The notes below the pieces were generated by a model, which worked only from the letters and a program-made list of their open reading frames with translations, was not told where the DNA came from and did not search any database. A DNA stretch of 5,995 nucleotides. It comes from Oscillospiraceae bacterium (GTDB lineage: Bacteria > Bacillota > Clostridia > Oscillospirales > Ruminococcaceae). The stretch spans positions 1 to 5,995 of the forward strand of contig JAFPXW010000071.1 of NCBI GenBank assembly GCA_017394565.1. Reading direction: 5' to 3'. Shown here in pieces: positions 1 through 5,472 of this stretch. The position numbers and the translations under genes were made by a program. How positions within the stretch are numbered: the first letter of the stretch is position 1; each line of letters opens with the position of its first letter.

Positions 1-1502
1 AGGATGTCCCGTTCGGCATCGATCAGTCGTTCGCTTGCAATGATCTGCCGGATCTGCATTTTGGCGTGGAGATCTGCGAGGATCTTTGGGTCAGCGAGCC
101 GCCGAGCGTCAAGCTTGCGAAAAACGGCGCAGTCATCATTTTCAATCTGTCCTGCTCTGATGAGATCATCGGCAAGGCGGATTACCGCCGAATGCTGGTC
201 AAGGCGAAATCCGGTGAGCTTGTCTGCGCCTATGCCTACGCCGATGCCGGGATCGGCGAATCGACGCAGGATATGGTGTTTGCCGGACATAATCTGATTT
301 GTGAGAACGGCTCTGTCCTTGCGGAGTCCAAGCTCTTTTCCGATGGGCTGACGATCGCGGATGTCGATATCGACCTGCTGCAGCACGAGCGTCAGCGCAT
401 GACGACATGGCTTCCGGTGCAGAAAAATGACGATGCATGGGACTATTACATCAATTGGTTCGATATGGACGTGACCGAGACCAAGCTTGACCGCAAGATC
501 TATCCGCATCCGTTCGTGCCGTCCGATCAGGTGGTGCTGGACGGACGCTGTGAGGAAATTCTCGCCATCCAGTCAGTGGGACTGGCGACACGACTGAAGC
601 ACATCGGCTGCAAAACGGCTGTGGTCGGGCTTTCGGGTGGACTGGATTCGACGCTCGCACTGATCGTGATGCGCCATGCCTTTGACCGGCTGGGGCTGGA
701 TCCGTCGGGCATGATCGCCGTGACGATGCCTTGCTTCGGCACGACCGACCGTACCTATCAGAATGCGCTGAAACTGGCGGAAGCTTACGGTGCGACGCTG
801 CGCGAGATCGACATCAAAAAGAGCGTGCGGCAGCATTTCGAGGACATCGGGCACGACGAATCCGTGCATGACGTGACCTACGAGAACGGACAGGCTCGCG
901 AGCGCACGCAGATCCTCATGGACATTGCGAACCAGTGCGGCGGCATCGTCATCGGTACGGGCGACCTGTCGGAACTGGCGCTGGGCTGGGCGACTTACAA
1001 CGGCGACCACATGAGTATGTACGGCGTGAACGTGTCCATTCCCAAGACGCTGGTGCGTTATCTGGTGAAGTACGAGGCTGGCAATGCACAGGGCATTTTG
1101 CGCGATGTGCTGCTGGATATTCTGGATACACCGGTTTCGCCGGAGCTTCTGCCGCCGGATGAGAATGGTGATATTGCGCAGAAAACAGAGGATCTGGTCG
1201 GCCCTTACGAGCTGCATGATTTCTTCCTGTATTATCATGTGCGGCTGGGATTCAGACCGTCAAAGATCTTCCGGATGGCACGCATTGCGTTTGCAGAGGT
1301 GTACGATCCGCGCACGATCATGAAGTGGCTCAAAAAATTCTACTGGCGTTTCTTCTCGCAGCAATTCAAGCGCTCCTGCCTGCCCGACGGCCCGAAAGTC
1401 GGCAGCGTGACGCTCTCTCCGCGCGGTGACTGGCGTATGCCGTCGGATGCCTCGGCGAACGTGTGGATCAGGGAGTTGGAGGAGATTGAGAAATCGCTGT
1501 AA
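1..1502 (+). CDS. nadE: Glutamine-dependent NAD+ synthetase, 5'-partial
   Basis: This enzyme performs the ATP-dependent amidation of nicotinic acid adenine dinucleotide to NAD+, taking ammonia from glutamine, and acts in the cytoplasm as the last step of NAD synthesis. The reading frame is open to the left edge (first full codon at 3), giving 499 visible residues. The family is about 640-680 residues, so roughly 150 N-terminal residues, including the start and the first nitrilase-type catalytic residues, lie outside the window. Near the left edge GVEICEDLW carries the glutaminase nucleophile Cys (codon 75-77). The synthetase domain follows, with the ATP-pyrophosphatase loop SGGLDS at 633-650, then GTGDLSELALGW from 954 and YGVNVSIPKTLVRYLV from about 1020, all typical of NAD synthetase. 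No frameshift is seen and the TAA stop is at 1500-1502. It is followed 48 bases later by a nuclease-like gene on the same strand, with no terminator between them. The assignment is secure; only the 5' end is missing. Confidence 0.97.
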   Translation, partial: DVPFGIDQSFACNDLPDLHFGVEICEDLWVSEPPSVKLAKNGAVIIFNLSCSDEIIGKADYRRMLVKAKSGELVCAYAYADAGIGESTQDMVFAGHNLICENGSVLAESKLFSDGLTIADVDIDLLQHERQRMTTWLPVQKNDDAWDYYINWFDMDVTETKLDRKIYPHPFVPSDQVVLDGRCEEILAIQSVGLATRLKHIGCKTAVVGLSGGLDSTLALIVMRHAFDRLGLDPSGMIAVTMPCFGTTDRTYQNALKLAEAYGATLREIDIKKSVRQHFEDIGHDESVHDVTYENGQARERTQILMDIANQCGGIVIGTGDLSELALGWATYNGDHMSMYGVNVSIPKTLVRYLVKYEAGNAQGILRDVLLDILDTPVSPELLPPDENGDIAQKTEDLVGPYELHDFFLYYHVRLGFRPSKIFRMARIAFAEVYDPRTIMKWLKKFYWRFFSQQFKRSCLPDGPKVGSVTLSPRGDWRMPSDASANVWIRELEEIEKSL

Positions 1503-1536
1503 TTTCCAAAAATTTGAAACAAAACATCTTTGACAC

Positions 1537-1544
1537 AGGTGGTG
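1537..1544 (+). promoter_or_regulatory. Ribosome binding site fixing the start of the NYN/PIN-like gene
   Basis: AGGTGGTG lies 6 bases before the ATG at 1551, a good Shine-Dalgarno match at normal spacing. It decides in favour of ATG 1551 over the in-frame TTG at 1530 and the GTG codons at 1539 and 1542, which lie before or inside this site and have no ribosome binding site of their own. Confidence 0.75.
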
Positions 1545-1550
1545 ATACCA

Positions 1551-2159
1551 ATGGCTAAATCCAAAATCAAGAAAAAACCCCGTTACTTCCTCATCGACTA
1601 CGAAAACGTCCACAAGGCTGGGCTGAACGGCATCGAGGAACTCTCGAAATCCGATACGGTTTTCATTTTCTACAGCGCAAATGCGGATTCGCTTTCCTTT
1701 GAAGCGATGCGGCTGCTGTCTGCGTCAAAGGCGCAGATCGAATACATCAAGGTCGGCACGCAGGGGAGAAATGCCCTTGATTTCCAGCTTTCGAGCTACA
1801 TCGGCTACCTCCTCGGCAGACACGAGGGCGCACGCTGCTACATCGTCAGCAACGACAAGGGCTATGCCAATGTCCAGATCTTCTGGTTCTCGCAGGGCGA
1901 GCGCGTGAAACTCGTTCCGTCCATCGGCGACCGCAAAACCGTCAGCACCAAGCGTTCCGATGTCGAGCGCGTGGTCGAGGAGCTTGACCTCACCGACGAG
2001 GAAAAGGAAAAAGTCACCGACCTCGTCTGGGCGCGGCTCAAGGACGGCTCTCCGCATCTCTCGCACATCAAGGTCGGCATCAATAACGACCTCGTGCAGC
2101 GTTTCGGCGGCGAGAAAACCAAGCTGATCTTCAATGTCATTCGTCCGCTGATCAAATAA
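1551..2159 (+). CDS. NYN/PIN-like domain protein, putative ribonuclease
   Basis: The protein has 202 residues. After a strongly basic N-terminus (KSKIKKKPR, residues 3-11) comes a PIN-fold pattern: a hydrophobic strand ending in FLIDYENV (D16, E18, N19), a second strand VFIFYSANAD (37-46), NALDFQL (D77) and CYIVSNDKGY (N101, D102). Acidic residues at these strand ends are where NYN/PIN metal-dependent nucleases bind Mg/Mn, so an RNase fold with an intact active site is likely. Residues about 135-202 form a separate charged, probably helical region ending in NVIRPLIK; I do not recognise it, and it could bind RNA or a partner. No signal peptide or membrane segment is visible, so it is probably cytoplasmic. 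The gene sits 48 bases after nadE and 46 before pyrE on the same strand, suggesting co-transcription. The fold call comes from motif reading; substrate and role are unknown. RNA processing or turnover is the family-level guess, and a defence or toxin role is possible but unsupported because no antitoxin-like partner is adjacent. Confidence 0.82.
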   Translation: MAKSKIKKKPRYFLIDYENVHKAGLNGIEELSKSDTVFIFYSANADSLSFEAMRLLSASKAQIEYIKVGTQGRNALDFQLSSYIGYLLGRHEGARCYIVSNDKGYANVQIFWFSQGERVKLVPSIGDRKTVSTKRSDVERVVEELDLTDEEKEKVTDLVWARLKDGSPHLSHIKVGINNDLVQRFGGEKTKLIFNVIRPLIK

Positions 2160-2168
2160 TGCGGACGA
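2141..2168 (+). other. Stem-loop straddling the stop codon of the NYN/PIN-like gene
   Basis: TCGTCCGC (2141-2148) and GCGGACGA (2161-2168) are perfect 8-base inverted repeats with a 12-base loop that contains the TAA stop (2157-2159). No T-run follows, so it is not a classical terminator. In the mRNA it would sit between the nuclease gene and pyrE, about 24 bases before the pyrE ribosome binding site. It could be a processing or stability element. The pairing is seen directly; a role is inference. Confidence 0.5.
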
Positions 2169-2191
2169 GCCATCCAAGATACATTATTTTC

Positions 2192-2199
2192 AGGAGGAA
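2192..2199 (+). promoter_or_regulatory. pyrE ribosome binding site
   Basis: AGGAGGAA is a near-perfect Shine-Dalgarno sequence 6 bases before the ATG at 2206. It implies efficient, independent initiation of pyrE inside the probable operon. Confidence 0.8.
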
Positions 2200-2205
2200 T
2201 TTCCA

Positions 2206-2856
2206 ATGAATTACAAAGAAAGCTTCATCAAGTTCATGGTTGACTGCGGCGTGTTGACTTTTGGCGAATTTACGCTGAAATCCGGCAGAATCGCACCGTA
2301 TTTCATCAACTGCGGCAACTACAAGACCGGTGGTCAGCTCCGCCGCCTCGGTGAGTACTATGCAGAGTGCATCCACGACCACAATATCCCTGTGGAAACG
2401 CTGTTCGGGCCGGCTTACAAGGGCATTCCGCTGGCCGTTGCGGCGGCGACGGCACTGTCTGCCAAGTACGATCAGGACGTGTTCTATTGCTTCGACCGCA
2501 AGGAAGCTAAGGATCACGGCGAGGGCGGGATGTTCGTCGGCAAGACGCTGACGGACGGCGAAAAGGTGGTCATCATCGACGATGTCATGACTTCCGGCAA
2601 GGCCATGCGCGAGTCCATGCCTAAGTTGATGAGCGCCGCTAAGGTCGATGTGACCGGCATGGTCATCACCGTTGACCGCCAGGAGAAGGGAACCGGTACG
2701 ATGTCCGCTGTGCAGGAAGTCAAGGAGGAATTCGGCGTGACCGTTTACCCGATCGTGACCATGCAGGACATTATCGATGCGATCAAAAACGACGTTGTTG
2801 CCGGCAAGGAATACCTCGATGCCATGCTGGCTTACCGCGAGAAGTATGGTGTTTGA
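2206..2856 (+). CDS. pyrE: Orotate phosphoribosyltransferase
   Basis: PyrE joins orotate to 5-phosphoribosyl-1-pyrophosphate (PRPP), giving orotidine 5'-monophosphate, the fifth step of pyrimidine synthesis, in the cytoplasm and normally as a dimer. The 216-residue length is normal. TLKSGR near the N-terminus supplies K25, and FGPAYKGIPL supplies K72. The mobile catalytic loop around residues 97-108 (DRKEAKDHGEGG) has R98, K99, K102 and H104, each one position short of the well-studied enterobacterial enzyme's R99, K100, K103 and H105. The type I PRPP-binding loop VVIIDDVMTSGKA is at 121-133. All key residues are present, so it should be active. It is the last gene of the probable nadE/nuclease/pyrE unit; no other pyr gene is in the window and no PyrR-type leader is visible upstream. 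An inverted repeat overlaps its stop codon and a strong terminator follows about 90 bases later. Confidence 0.97.
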   Translation: MNYKESFIKFMVDCGVLTFGEFTLKSGRIAPYFINCGNYKTGGQLRRLGEYYAECIHDHNIPVETLFGPAYKGIPLAVAAATALSAKYDQDVFYCFDRKEAKDHGEGGMFVGKTLTDGEKVVIIDDVMTSGKAMRESMPKLMSAAKVDVTGMVITVDRQEKGTGTMSAVQEVKEEFGVTVYPIVTMQDIIDAIKNDVVAGKEYLDAMLAYREKYGV

Positions 2857-2874
2857 TTTGCAGAGCAAATCAAA
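2852..2874 (+). other. Perfect hairpin overlapping the pyrE stop codon
   Basis: TTTGATTTGC (2852-2861) pairs exactly with GCAAATCAAA (2865-2874) around the 3-base loop AGA. The TGA stop (2854-2856) lies within the left arm. No T-run follows and the stem is A/T-rich, so it is unlikely to end transcription on its own. It may protect the 3' end of the message or be part of an intergenic repeat. Confidence 0.55.
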
Positions 2875-2884
2875 TAGAGTGCGC

Positions 2885-2909
2885 GGTTCGTGGTGCTTGG
2901 TTCGTAGTG
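2885..2909. repeat. Short tandem direct repeat, two 11-base copies
   Basis: GGTTCGTGGTG (2885-2895) recurs as GGTTCGTAGTG (2899-2909), with one mismatch and a 14-base period. It lies in the non-coding gap between pyrE and the shared terminator. A small hairpin, ATCGC-TTC-GCGAT (2915-2927), follows directly. No function is apparent; it may be a remnant of a dispersed intergenic repeat. Confidence 0.45.
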
Positions 2910-2945
2910 ATGGTATCGCTTCGCGATGGATTTGAATGAACAATG

Positions 2946-2991
2946 AAAAGCCCTCAGCTAAGGGGAAAATTCCCCAAAGCTGAGGGCTTTT
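2946..2991. terminator. Bidirectional intrinsic terminator between pyrE and ilvE
   Basis: AAAAGCCCTCAGCT (2946-2959) pairs perfectly with AGCTGAGGGCTTTT (2978-2991). Inside, GGGGAA (2962-2967) pairs with TTCCCC (2970-2975), separated from the outer stem by a symmetric AA/AA internal loop. On the plus strand the stem ends in TTTTT after pyrE; on the minus strand the mirrored A-run becomes TTTT after ilvE. One structure can therefore end transcription from both convergent units. Confidence 0.93.
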
Positions 2992-3027
2992 TGCATGAAA
3001 TTGTAAGGCTTGAAGCCAGTAACGGAA

Positions 3028-4056
3028 TTACAGCTTGATCTCGTGGATCCAGCCCTCCGGTGCTTCGATTCTGCCCATCTGGATGCCGGTGAGGGTATCG
3101 TAGAGCTTCTGGATGGTCGGGCCCATCTTCTCCATGCCTGCCGGGAAGCAGATCTCCTTGCCGTGGTCGTTGATCTTGCCGACCGGAGAGATGACTGCCG
3201 CAGTACCGCAAAGACCGCACTCTGCGAAATCCTTGACTTCCTCAAAGAATACCTCGCGCTCCTCAACCTCCAGGCCCAGATACTCCTTCGCAACGTAAAC
3301 CAGAGAACGTCTGGTGATGGAGGGCAGGATGGAATTGGACTTCGGTGTTACGACCTTGCCGTCCTTGGTGACGAACAGGAAGTTTGCGCCGCCGGTTTCC
3401 TCTACCTTGCTGTGAGTTGCCGGATCGAGGAACATATTCTCGTCGAAACCTGCGCGGTGTGCATCCATCAGGGTGTGCAGGGACATGGCATAGTTCAGAC
3501 CAGCCTTGATGTTGCCGGTGCCGTGAGGTGCGGCTCTGTCGAGATCAGACACGCGGATGGTGATCGGCTTTGCGCCGCCCTTGAAGTAGGGGCCTACCGG
3601 TGTGCAGAATACACGGAACTGATACTCCGTTGCCGGCTTTACGCCGATGACGGAATTGATACCAAACATGAACGGACGCAGATACAGGGTTGCGCCGCTG
3701 CCGTAGGGCGGAACGTAAGCGGCATTGGCTGCAACGACCTTCTCAACGGCCTCGATGAACTTGTCCTTCGGGAATACGGGCATTTCCAGACGGGAAGCGG
3801 ACTGCTCCAGACGCTCAGCATTGAGGTCAGGGCGGAAGGTCACGATCCTGCCGTCCTCGGTGGTGTAAGCCTTCAGACCTTCAAAAACGGTCTGCGCATA
3901 CTGCAATACGCAAGCGCACTCACTCATGGTGATGGTAGCATCCTCTGTGAGAGTGCCTGCATCCCATGCGCCGTCCTTGTAATTGGAAACGTAACGCTTT
4001 TCGGTCGGCATATAGCCAAAACCAAGATTACCCCAGTCGATGTTCTTCTTTTCCAT
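3028..4056 (-). CDS. ilvE: Branched-chain amino acid aminotransferase
   Basis: This is a class IV, pyridoxal-phosphate-dependent aminotransferase that exchanges the amino group between glutamate and the keto acids of leucine, isoleucine and valine, in the cytoplasm. It has 342 residues, the usual size for the longer bacterial branched-chain type. The cofactor lysine is K184 in GTGNIKAGLNYA; E220 in EETGGANFLFV fits the glutamate that contacts the cofactor ring nitrogen; SILPSITRRSLVYVA (242-256) and CGTAAVISPVG (283-293) are the conserved phosphate- and substrate-side segments. Where mammalian mitochondrial enzymes have a redox CxxC directly after GTA, this one has AVIS; its own C280 and C283 lie just upstream. 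The start at 4056 is backed by AAAGAAGG 8 bases upstream. It follows leuB by 46 bases on the same strand, so both probably come from the leuB promoter. It ends at the shared terminator. Naming it ilvE rather than a D-amino acid or lyase relative is safe from overall similarity and context. Confidence 0.95.
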   Translation of the reverse strand: MEKKNIDWGNLGFGYMPTEKRYVSNYKDGAWDAGTLTEDATITMSECACVLQYAQTVFEGLKAYTTEDGRIVTFRPDLNAERLEQSASRLEMPVFPKDKFIEAVEKVVAANAAYVPPYGSGATLYLRPFMFGINSVIGVKPATEYQFRVFCTPVGPYFKGGAKPITIRVSDLDRAAPHGTGNIKAGLNYAMSLHTLMDAHRAGFDENMFLDPATHSKVEETGGANFLFVTKDGKVVTPKSNSILPSITRRSLVYVAKEYLGLEVEEREVFFEEVKDFAECGLCGTAAVISPVGKINDHGKEICFPAGMEKMGPTIQKLYDTLTGIQMGRIEAPEGWIHEIKL

Positions 4057-4064
4057 TTGAAAAA

Positions 4065-4072
4065 CCTTCTTT
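4065..4072 (-). promoter_or_regulatory. ilvE ribosome binding site
   Basis: Read on the minus strand, AAAGAAGG lies 8 bases before the ATG at 4056. The surrounding 46-base gap to leuB is unusually A/T-rich and holds no convincing -35/-10 pair, which supports translation from a leuB-ilvE message. Confidence 0.6.
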
Positions 4073-4102
4073 CGTTATTTTAAAACTTAAATAGGGAACA
4101 AT

Positions 4103-5185
4103 TTAAACACGCTCTGCGATCAGAGAGCCCATCTCGTCGCAAAGCACCTGCTTGCAGCCGTCGCGCATGATGTCGCCGGTCGCGAAGCCCTCTGCGAGTA
4201 CCTTCTTGACAGCATTTTCCACAGCATCGGCTTCCTCGTTCATATCGAAGGAATACCGCAGCATCATCGCGCCGGACAGGATGGCAGCGATCGGGTTTGC
4301 GATGTTCTTGCCGGCAATATCCGGTGCAGAACCGCCGGACGGCTCATACAGACCGAACTTGGTCTCATTCAGGGAAGCACTCGGCAGCATTCCGAGAGAA
4401 CCTGTCACCATAGCCGCTTCGTCCGAGAGGATGTCGCCGAACATATTCTCCGTCACCATGACATCGAACTGCGAAGGATTGCGCACGAGCTGCATGGCCG
4501 TGGAATCGACGAGTGCGTGCTCGAGGGTGACCTCTGGGTAATCCGCTGCGACCTCGGTCACGATCTTTCTCCACAGACGGGAGGTGTCGAGGACGTTTGC
4601 CTTATCGACGGAAGTGACCTTCTTGTTACGCTTCATGGCAACCTCAAATGCCTTGACTGCAATGCGGCGGATCTCGTTTTCGTCATATTTGAGCGTGTCG
4701 ATGGCAGTCATGACACCGTCAACAGGCTCTGTCTTGCGGTCGCCGAAATACAGACCGCCGGTCAGCTCACGCATGATGAGCATATCGAAGCCCTTCTCGC
4801 TGATGTCCTCGCGCAGAGGGCAAGCGCCGCGCAGCTCCGGATACAGCACGCTCGGACGCAGATTTGCGAACAGACCGAGGGACTTTCTGAGCTTGAGCAG
4901 GCCTGCCTCCGGACGCAGATGCGCAGGAAGCTTGTACCACGGGGACGTGGTGGTATTGCCGCCGATGGAGCCCATCAGGACAGCGTCGCTTGCCTTGCAG
5001 GCAGCGATGGTTTCATCTGTCAGAGGTTCACCGTTGGCATCAATGGAGCAGCCGCCCATGAGCAGGTCGGTGTAGTGGAAGGTGTGACCGAATTTCTTGG
5101 CAACTGCATCGAGGACCTTGATCGCTTCATTCACGATCTCCGGGCCGATACCGTCACCGCGGATCACTGCAATATTCTTTGTCAT
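4103..5185 (-). CDS. leuB: 3-isopropylmalate dehydrogenase
   Basis: LeuB oxidatively decarboxylates 3-isopropylmalate with NAD+ to 2-oxoisocaproate, the last leucine-specific step before transamination; the family works as a cytoplasmic dimer needing Mg or Mn. The 360 residues match family length. RGDGIGPEI starts at residue 9. Substrate-binding R100, R110 and R139, catalytic Y146 (in ELTGGLYFG) and K195 (in DKANVL), and metal ligands D227, D251 and D255 fall at spacings close to those of the Thermus enzyme. GGSAPDIAGKNIANP (284-298) is the NAD-binding stretch. These features separate it from isocitrate and tartrate dehydrogenases. The start at 5185 has AGAGGAAG 7 bases upstream; an in-frame extension to 5269 is possible but has no ribosome binding site and would begin at the predicted transcription start. 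It is the first gene of a leuB-ilvE unit, with a strong promoter and a structured leader. Neighbouring leuA, leuC and leuD are absent from the window. Confidence 0.97.
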   Translation of the reverse strand: MTKNIAVIRGDGIGPEIVNEAIKVLDAVAKKFGHTFHYTDLLMGGCSIDANGEPLTDETIAACKASDAVLMGSIGGNTTTSPWYKLPAHLRPEAGLLKLRKSLGLFANLRPSVLYPELRGACPLREDISEKGFDMLIMRELTGGLYFGDRKTEPVDGVMTAIDTLKYDENEIRRIAVKAFEVAMKRNKKVTSVDKANVLDTSRLWRKIVTEVAADYPEVTLEHALVDSTAMQLVRNPSQFDVMVTENMFGDILSDEAAMVTGSLGMLPSASLNETKFGLYEPSGGSAPDIAGKNIANPIAAILSGAMMLRYSFDMNEEADAVENAVKKVLAEGFATGDIMRDGCKQVLCDEMGSLIAERV

Positions 5186-5192
5186 TTTGGTT

Positions 5193-5200
5193 CTTCCTCT
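5193..5200 (-). promoter_or_regulatory. leuB ribosome binding site
   Basis: On the minus strand AGAGGAAG stands 7 bases before the ATG at 5185. It fixes the start and excludes the longer in-frame reading that would begin at 5269. Confidence 0.7.
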
Positions 5201-5222
5201 ATCTTTCGTGAAAATTCTGGCA

Positions 5223-5243
5223 CAGCCGCAGGATCCGCGGCTG
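5223..5243 (-). promoter_or_regulatory. GC-rich hairpin in the leuB leader, possible attenuator
   Basis: CAGCCGC (5223-5229) and GCGGCTG (5237-5243) form a perfect 7-base-pair stem around a 7-base loop. In leader RNA the stem is followed, after a few bases, by AGAAUUUUC, a weak U-tract. This resembles a poor terminator, so attenuation is possible. No T-box signature and no leucine-rich leader peptide were seen, so a regulatory role is inference. Confidence 0.45.
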
Positions 5244-5249
5244 GCTCTG

Positions 5250-5269
5250 ATACGGACAATTGTCCGCAT
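5250..5269. promoter_or_regulatory. 20-bp near-palindrome just downstream of the leuB transcription start, candidate operator
   Basis: CGGACAATTGTCCG (5253-5266) is a perfect 14-bp palindrome. It extends to 20 bp (5250-5269) with one mismatched pair that becomes G-U in RNA. It occupies about +5 to +25 relative to the predicted start, where a dimeric repressor would block transcription; the transcript could instead form an 8-bp hairpin with an AAUU loop. The symmetry is seen directly; which role applies, and the binding protein, are unknown. Confidence 0.55.
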
Positions 5270-5280
5270 ACAACATACAT

Positions 5281-5309
5281 ATTATACTACGTTTTCTGCC
5301 AAAAGTCAA
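5281..5309 (-). promoter_or_regulatory. leuB-ilvE promoter
   Basis: On the minus strand TTGACT (5309-5304) is separated by exactly 17 bases from TATAAT (5286-5281). This differs from the housekeeping sigma consensus by one base. The predicted start is near 5274, giving a leader of about 89 nt before leuB. Such strength suggests that control relies on a repressor or leader RNA rather than on activation. Confidence 0.88.
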
Positions 5310-5401
5310 GGGGAAAACGGAAATTCCTTCGCGTGAGGGAAAATGCCGTGCCGTGTCAAGTGCCGCAGTGTACGGAAAAGATGATTTTTTTGTGAAATTT
5401 C

Positions 5402-5430
5402 TTGCAATTCTCTGCCCTATGTGCTATAAT
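5402..5430 (+). promoter_or_regulatory. Promoter of the two-TM membrane protein gene
   Basis: TTGCAA (5402-5407), a 17-base spacer and TATAAT (5425-5430) form a near-consensus housekeeping promoter. TG at 5422-5423 gives an extended -10. An A/T-rich tract with seven T residues lies just upstream of the -35 and could act as an UP element. It diverges from the leuB promoter; the two -35 boxes are 92 bases apart. Confidence 0.87.
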
Positions 5431-5438
5431 AGAGGTAT

Positions 5439-5458
5439 TGCCGTGGCTGACCGCGGCA
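5439..5458 (+). promoter_or_regulatory. 5' UTR hairpin abutting the ribosome binding site
   Basis: TGCCGTGG (5439-5446) and CCGCGGCA (5451-5458) form an 8-base-pair stem, with one G-U pair in RNA, closed by the loop CUGA. It starts within a few bases of the predicted transcript end and stops 2 bases before AGGAGG (5461-5466). It may protect the 5' end or modulate ribosome access. Confidence 0.55.
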
Positions 5459-5460
5459 GC

Positions 5461-5466
5461 AGGAGG
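5461..5466 (+). promoter_or_regulatory. Ribosome binding site deciding the start at 5473
   Basis: AGGAGG is a perfect Shine-Dalgarno core. ATG 5473 lies 6 bases after it. The in-frame GTG at 5470 and the out-of-frame ATG at 5468 are too close to be preferred. Confidence 0.85.
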
Positions 5467-5472
5467 TATGTG

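Noticed and set aside
573..1238. Long minus-strand open frame opposite nadE
   Set aside because: It is antisense to clearly conserved NAD synthetase motifs, has no recognisable protein family and no supporting promoter.
1530..1550. TTG start at 1530 for the nuclease gene, and TTGACA at 1530-1535 as a -35 box
   Set aside because: The TTG precedes the Shine-Dalgarno sequence instead of following it. No -10 element lies at suitable spacing after TTGACA, which overlaps the translation signals.
1725..2177. Minus-strand open frame opposite the NYN/PIN-like gene
   Set aside because: Its composition mirrors the codon pattern of the sense gene, and the sense strand has the ribosome binding site and motif evidence.
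2254..2259. TTGACT inside pyrE as an internal promoter
   Set aside because: No -10-like hexamer occurs about 17 bases downstream, and the bases encode conserved PyrE residues.
2152..2943. Minus-strand 263-codon open frame covering pyrE
   Set aside because: It lies opposite an intact pyrE, its upstream end lies next to the terminator stem, and the protein looks like no family.
3010..4083. Plus-strand 357-codon open frame opposite ilvE
   Set aside because: It is longer than ilvE, but it is a codon shadow: it begins just after the terminator without a ribosome binding site and shows no conserved motif, while ilvE has all its catalytic residues.
4087..4106. TTAAAT/ATTTAA inverted repeat at the leuB stop codon
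   Set aside because: The stem is six A/T-only pairs with an 8-base loop in a locally A/T-rich gap. It is too weak to call a terminator or regulatory structure.
5186..5269. 28-residue N-terminal extension of LeuB, or a leader peptide starting at 5269
   Set aside because: No ribosome binding site precedes 5269, the codon would lie about 5 bases from the transcript start, and the encoded residues include no leucine run. LeuB proteins begin near MTKNIAVIRGDGIG.
4517..5395. Plus-strand 292-codon open frame opposite leuB
   Set aside because: It is antisense to leuB, runs through the divergent promoter region and has no recognisable domain.
5260..5472. Upstream extension of the small membrane protein to 5260
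   Set aside because: The frame is open but runs through the promoter and the 5' hairpin. The AGGAGG site and ATG 5473 are the natural start.
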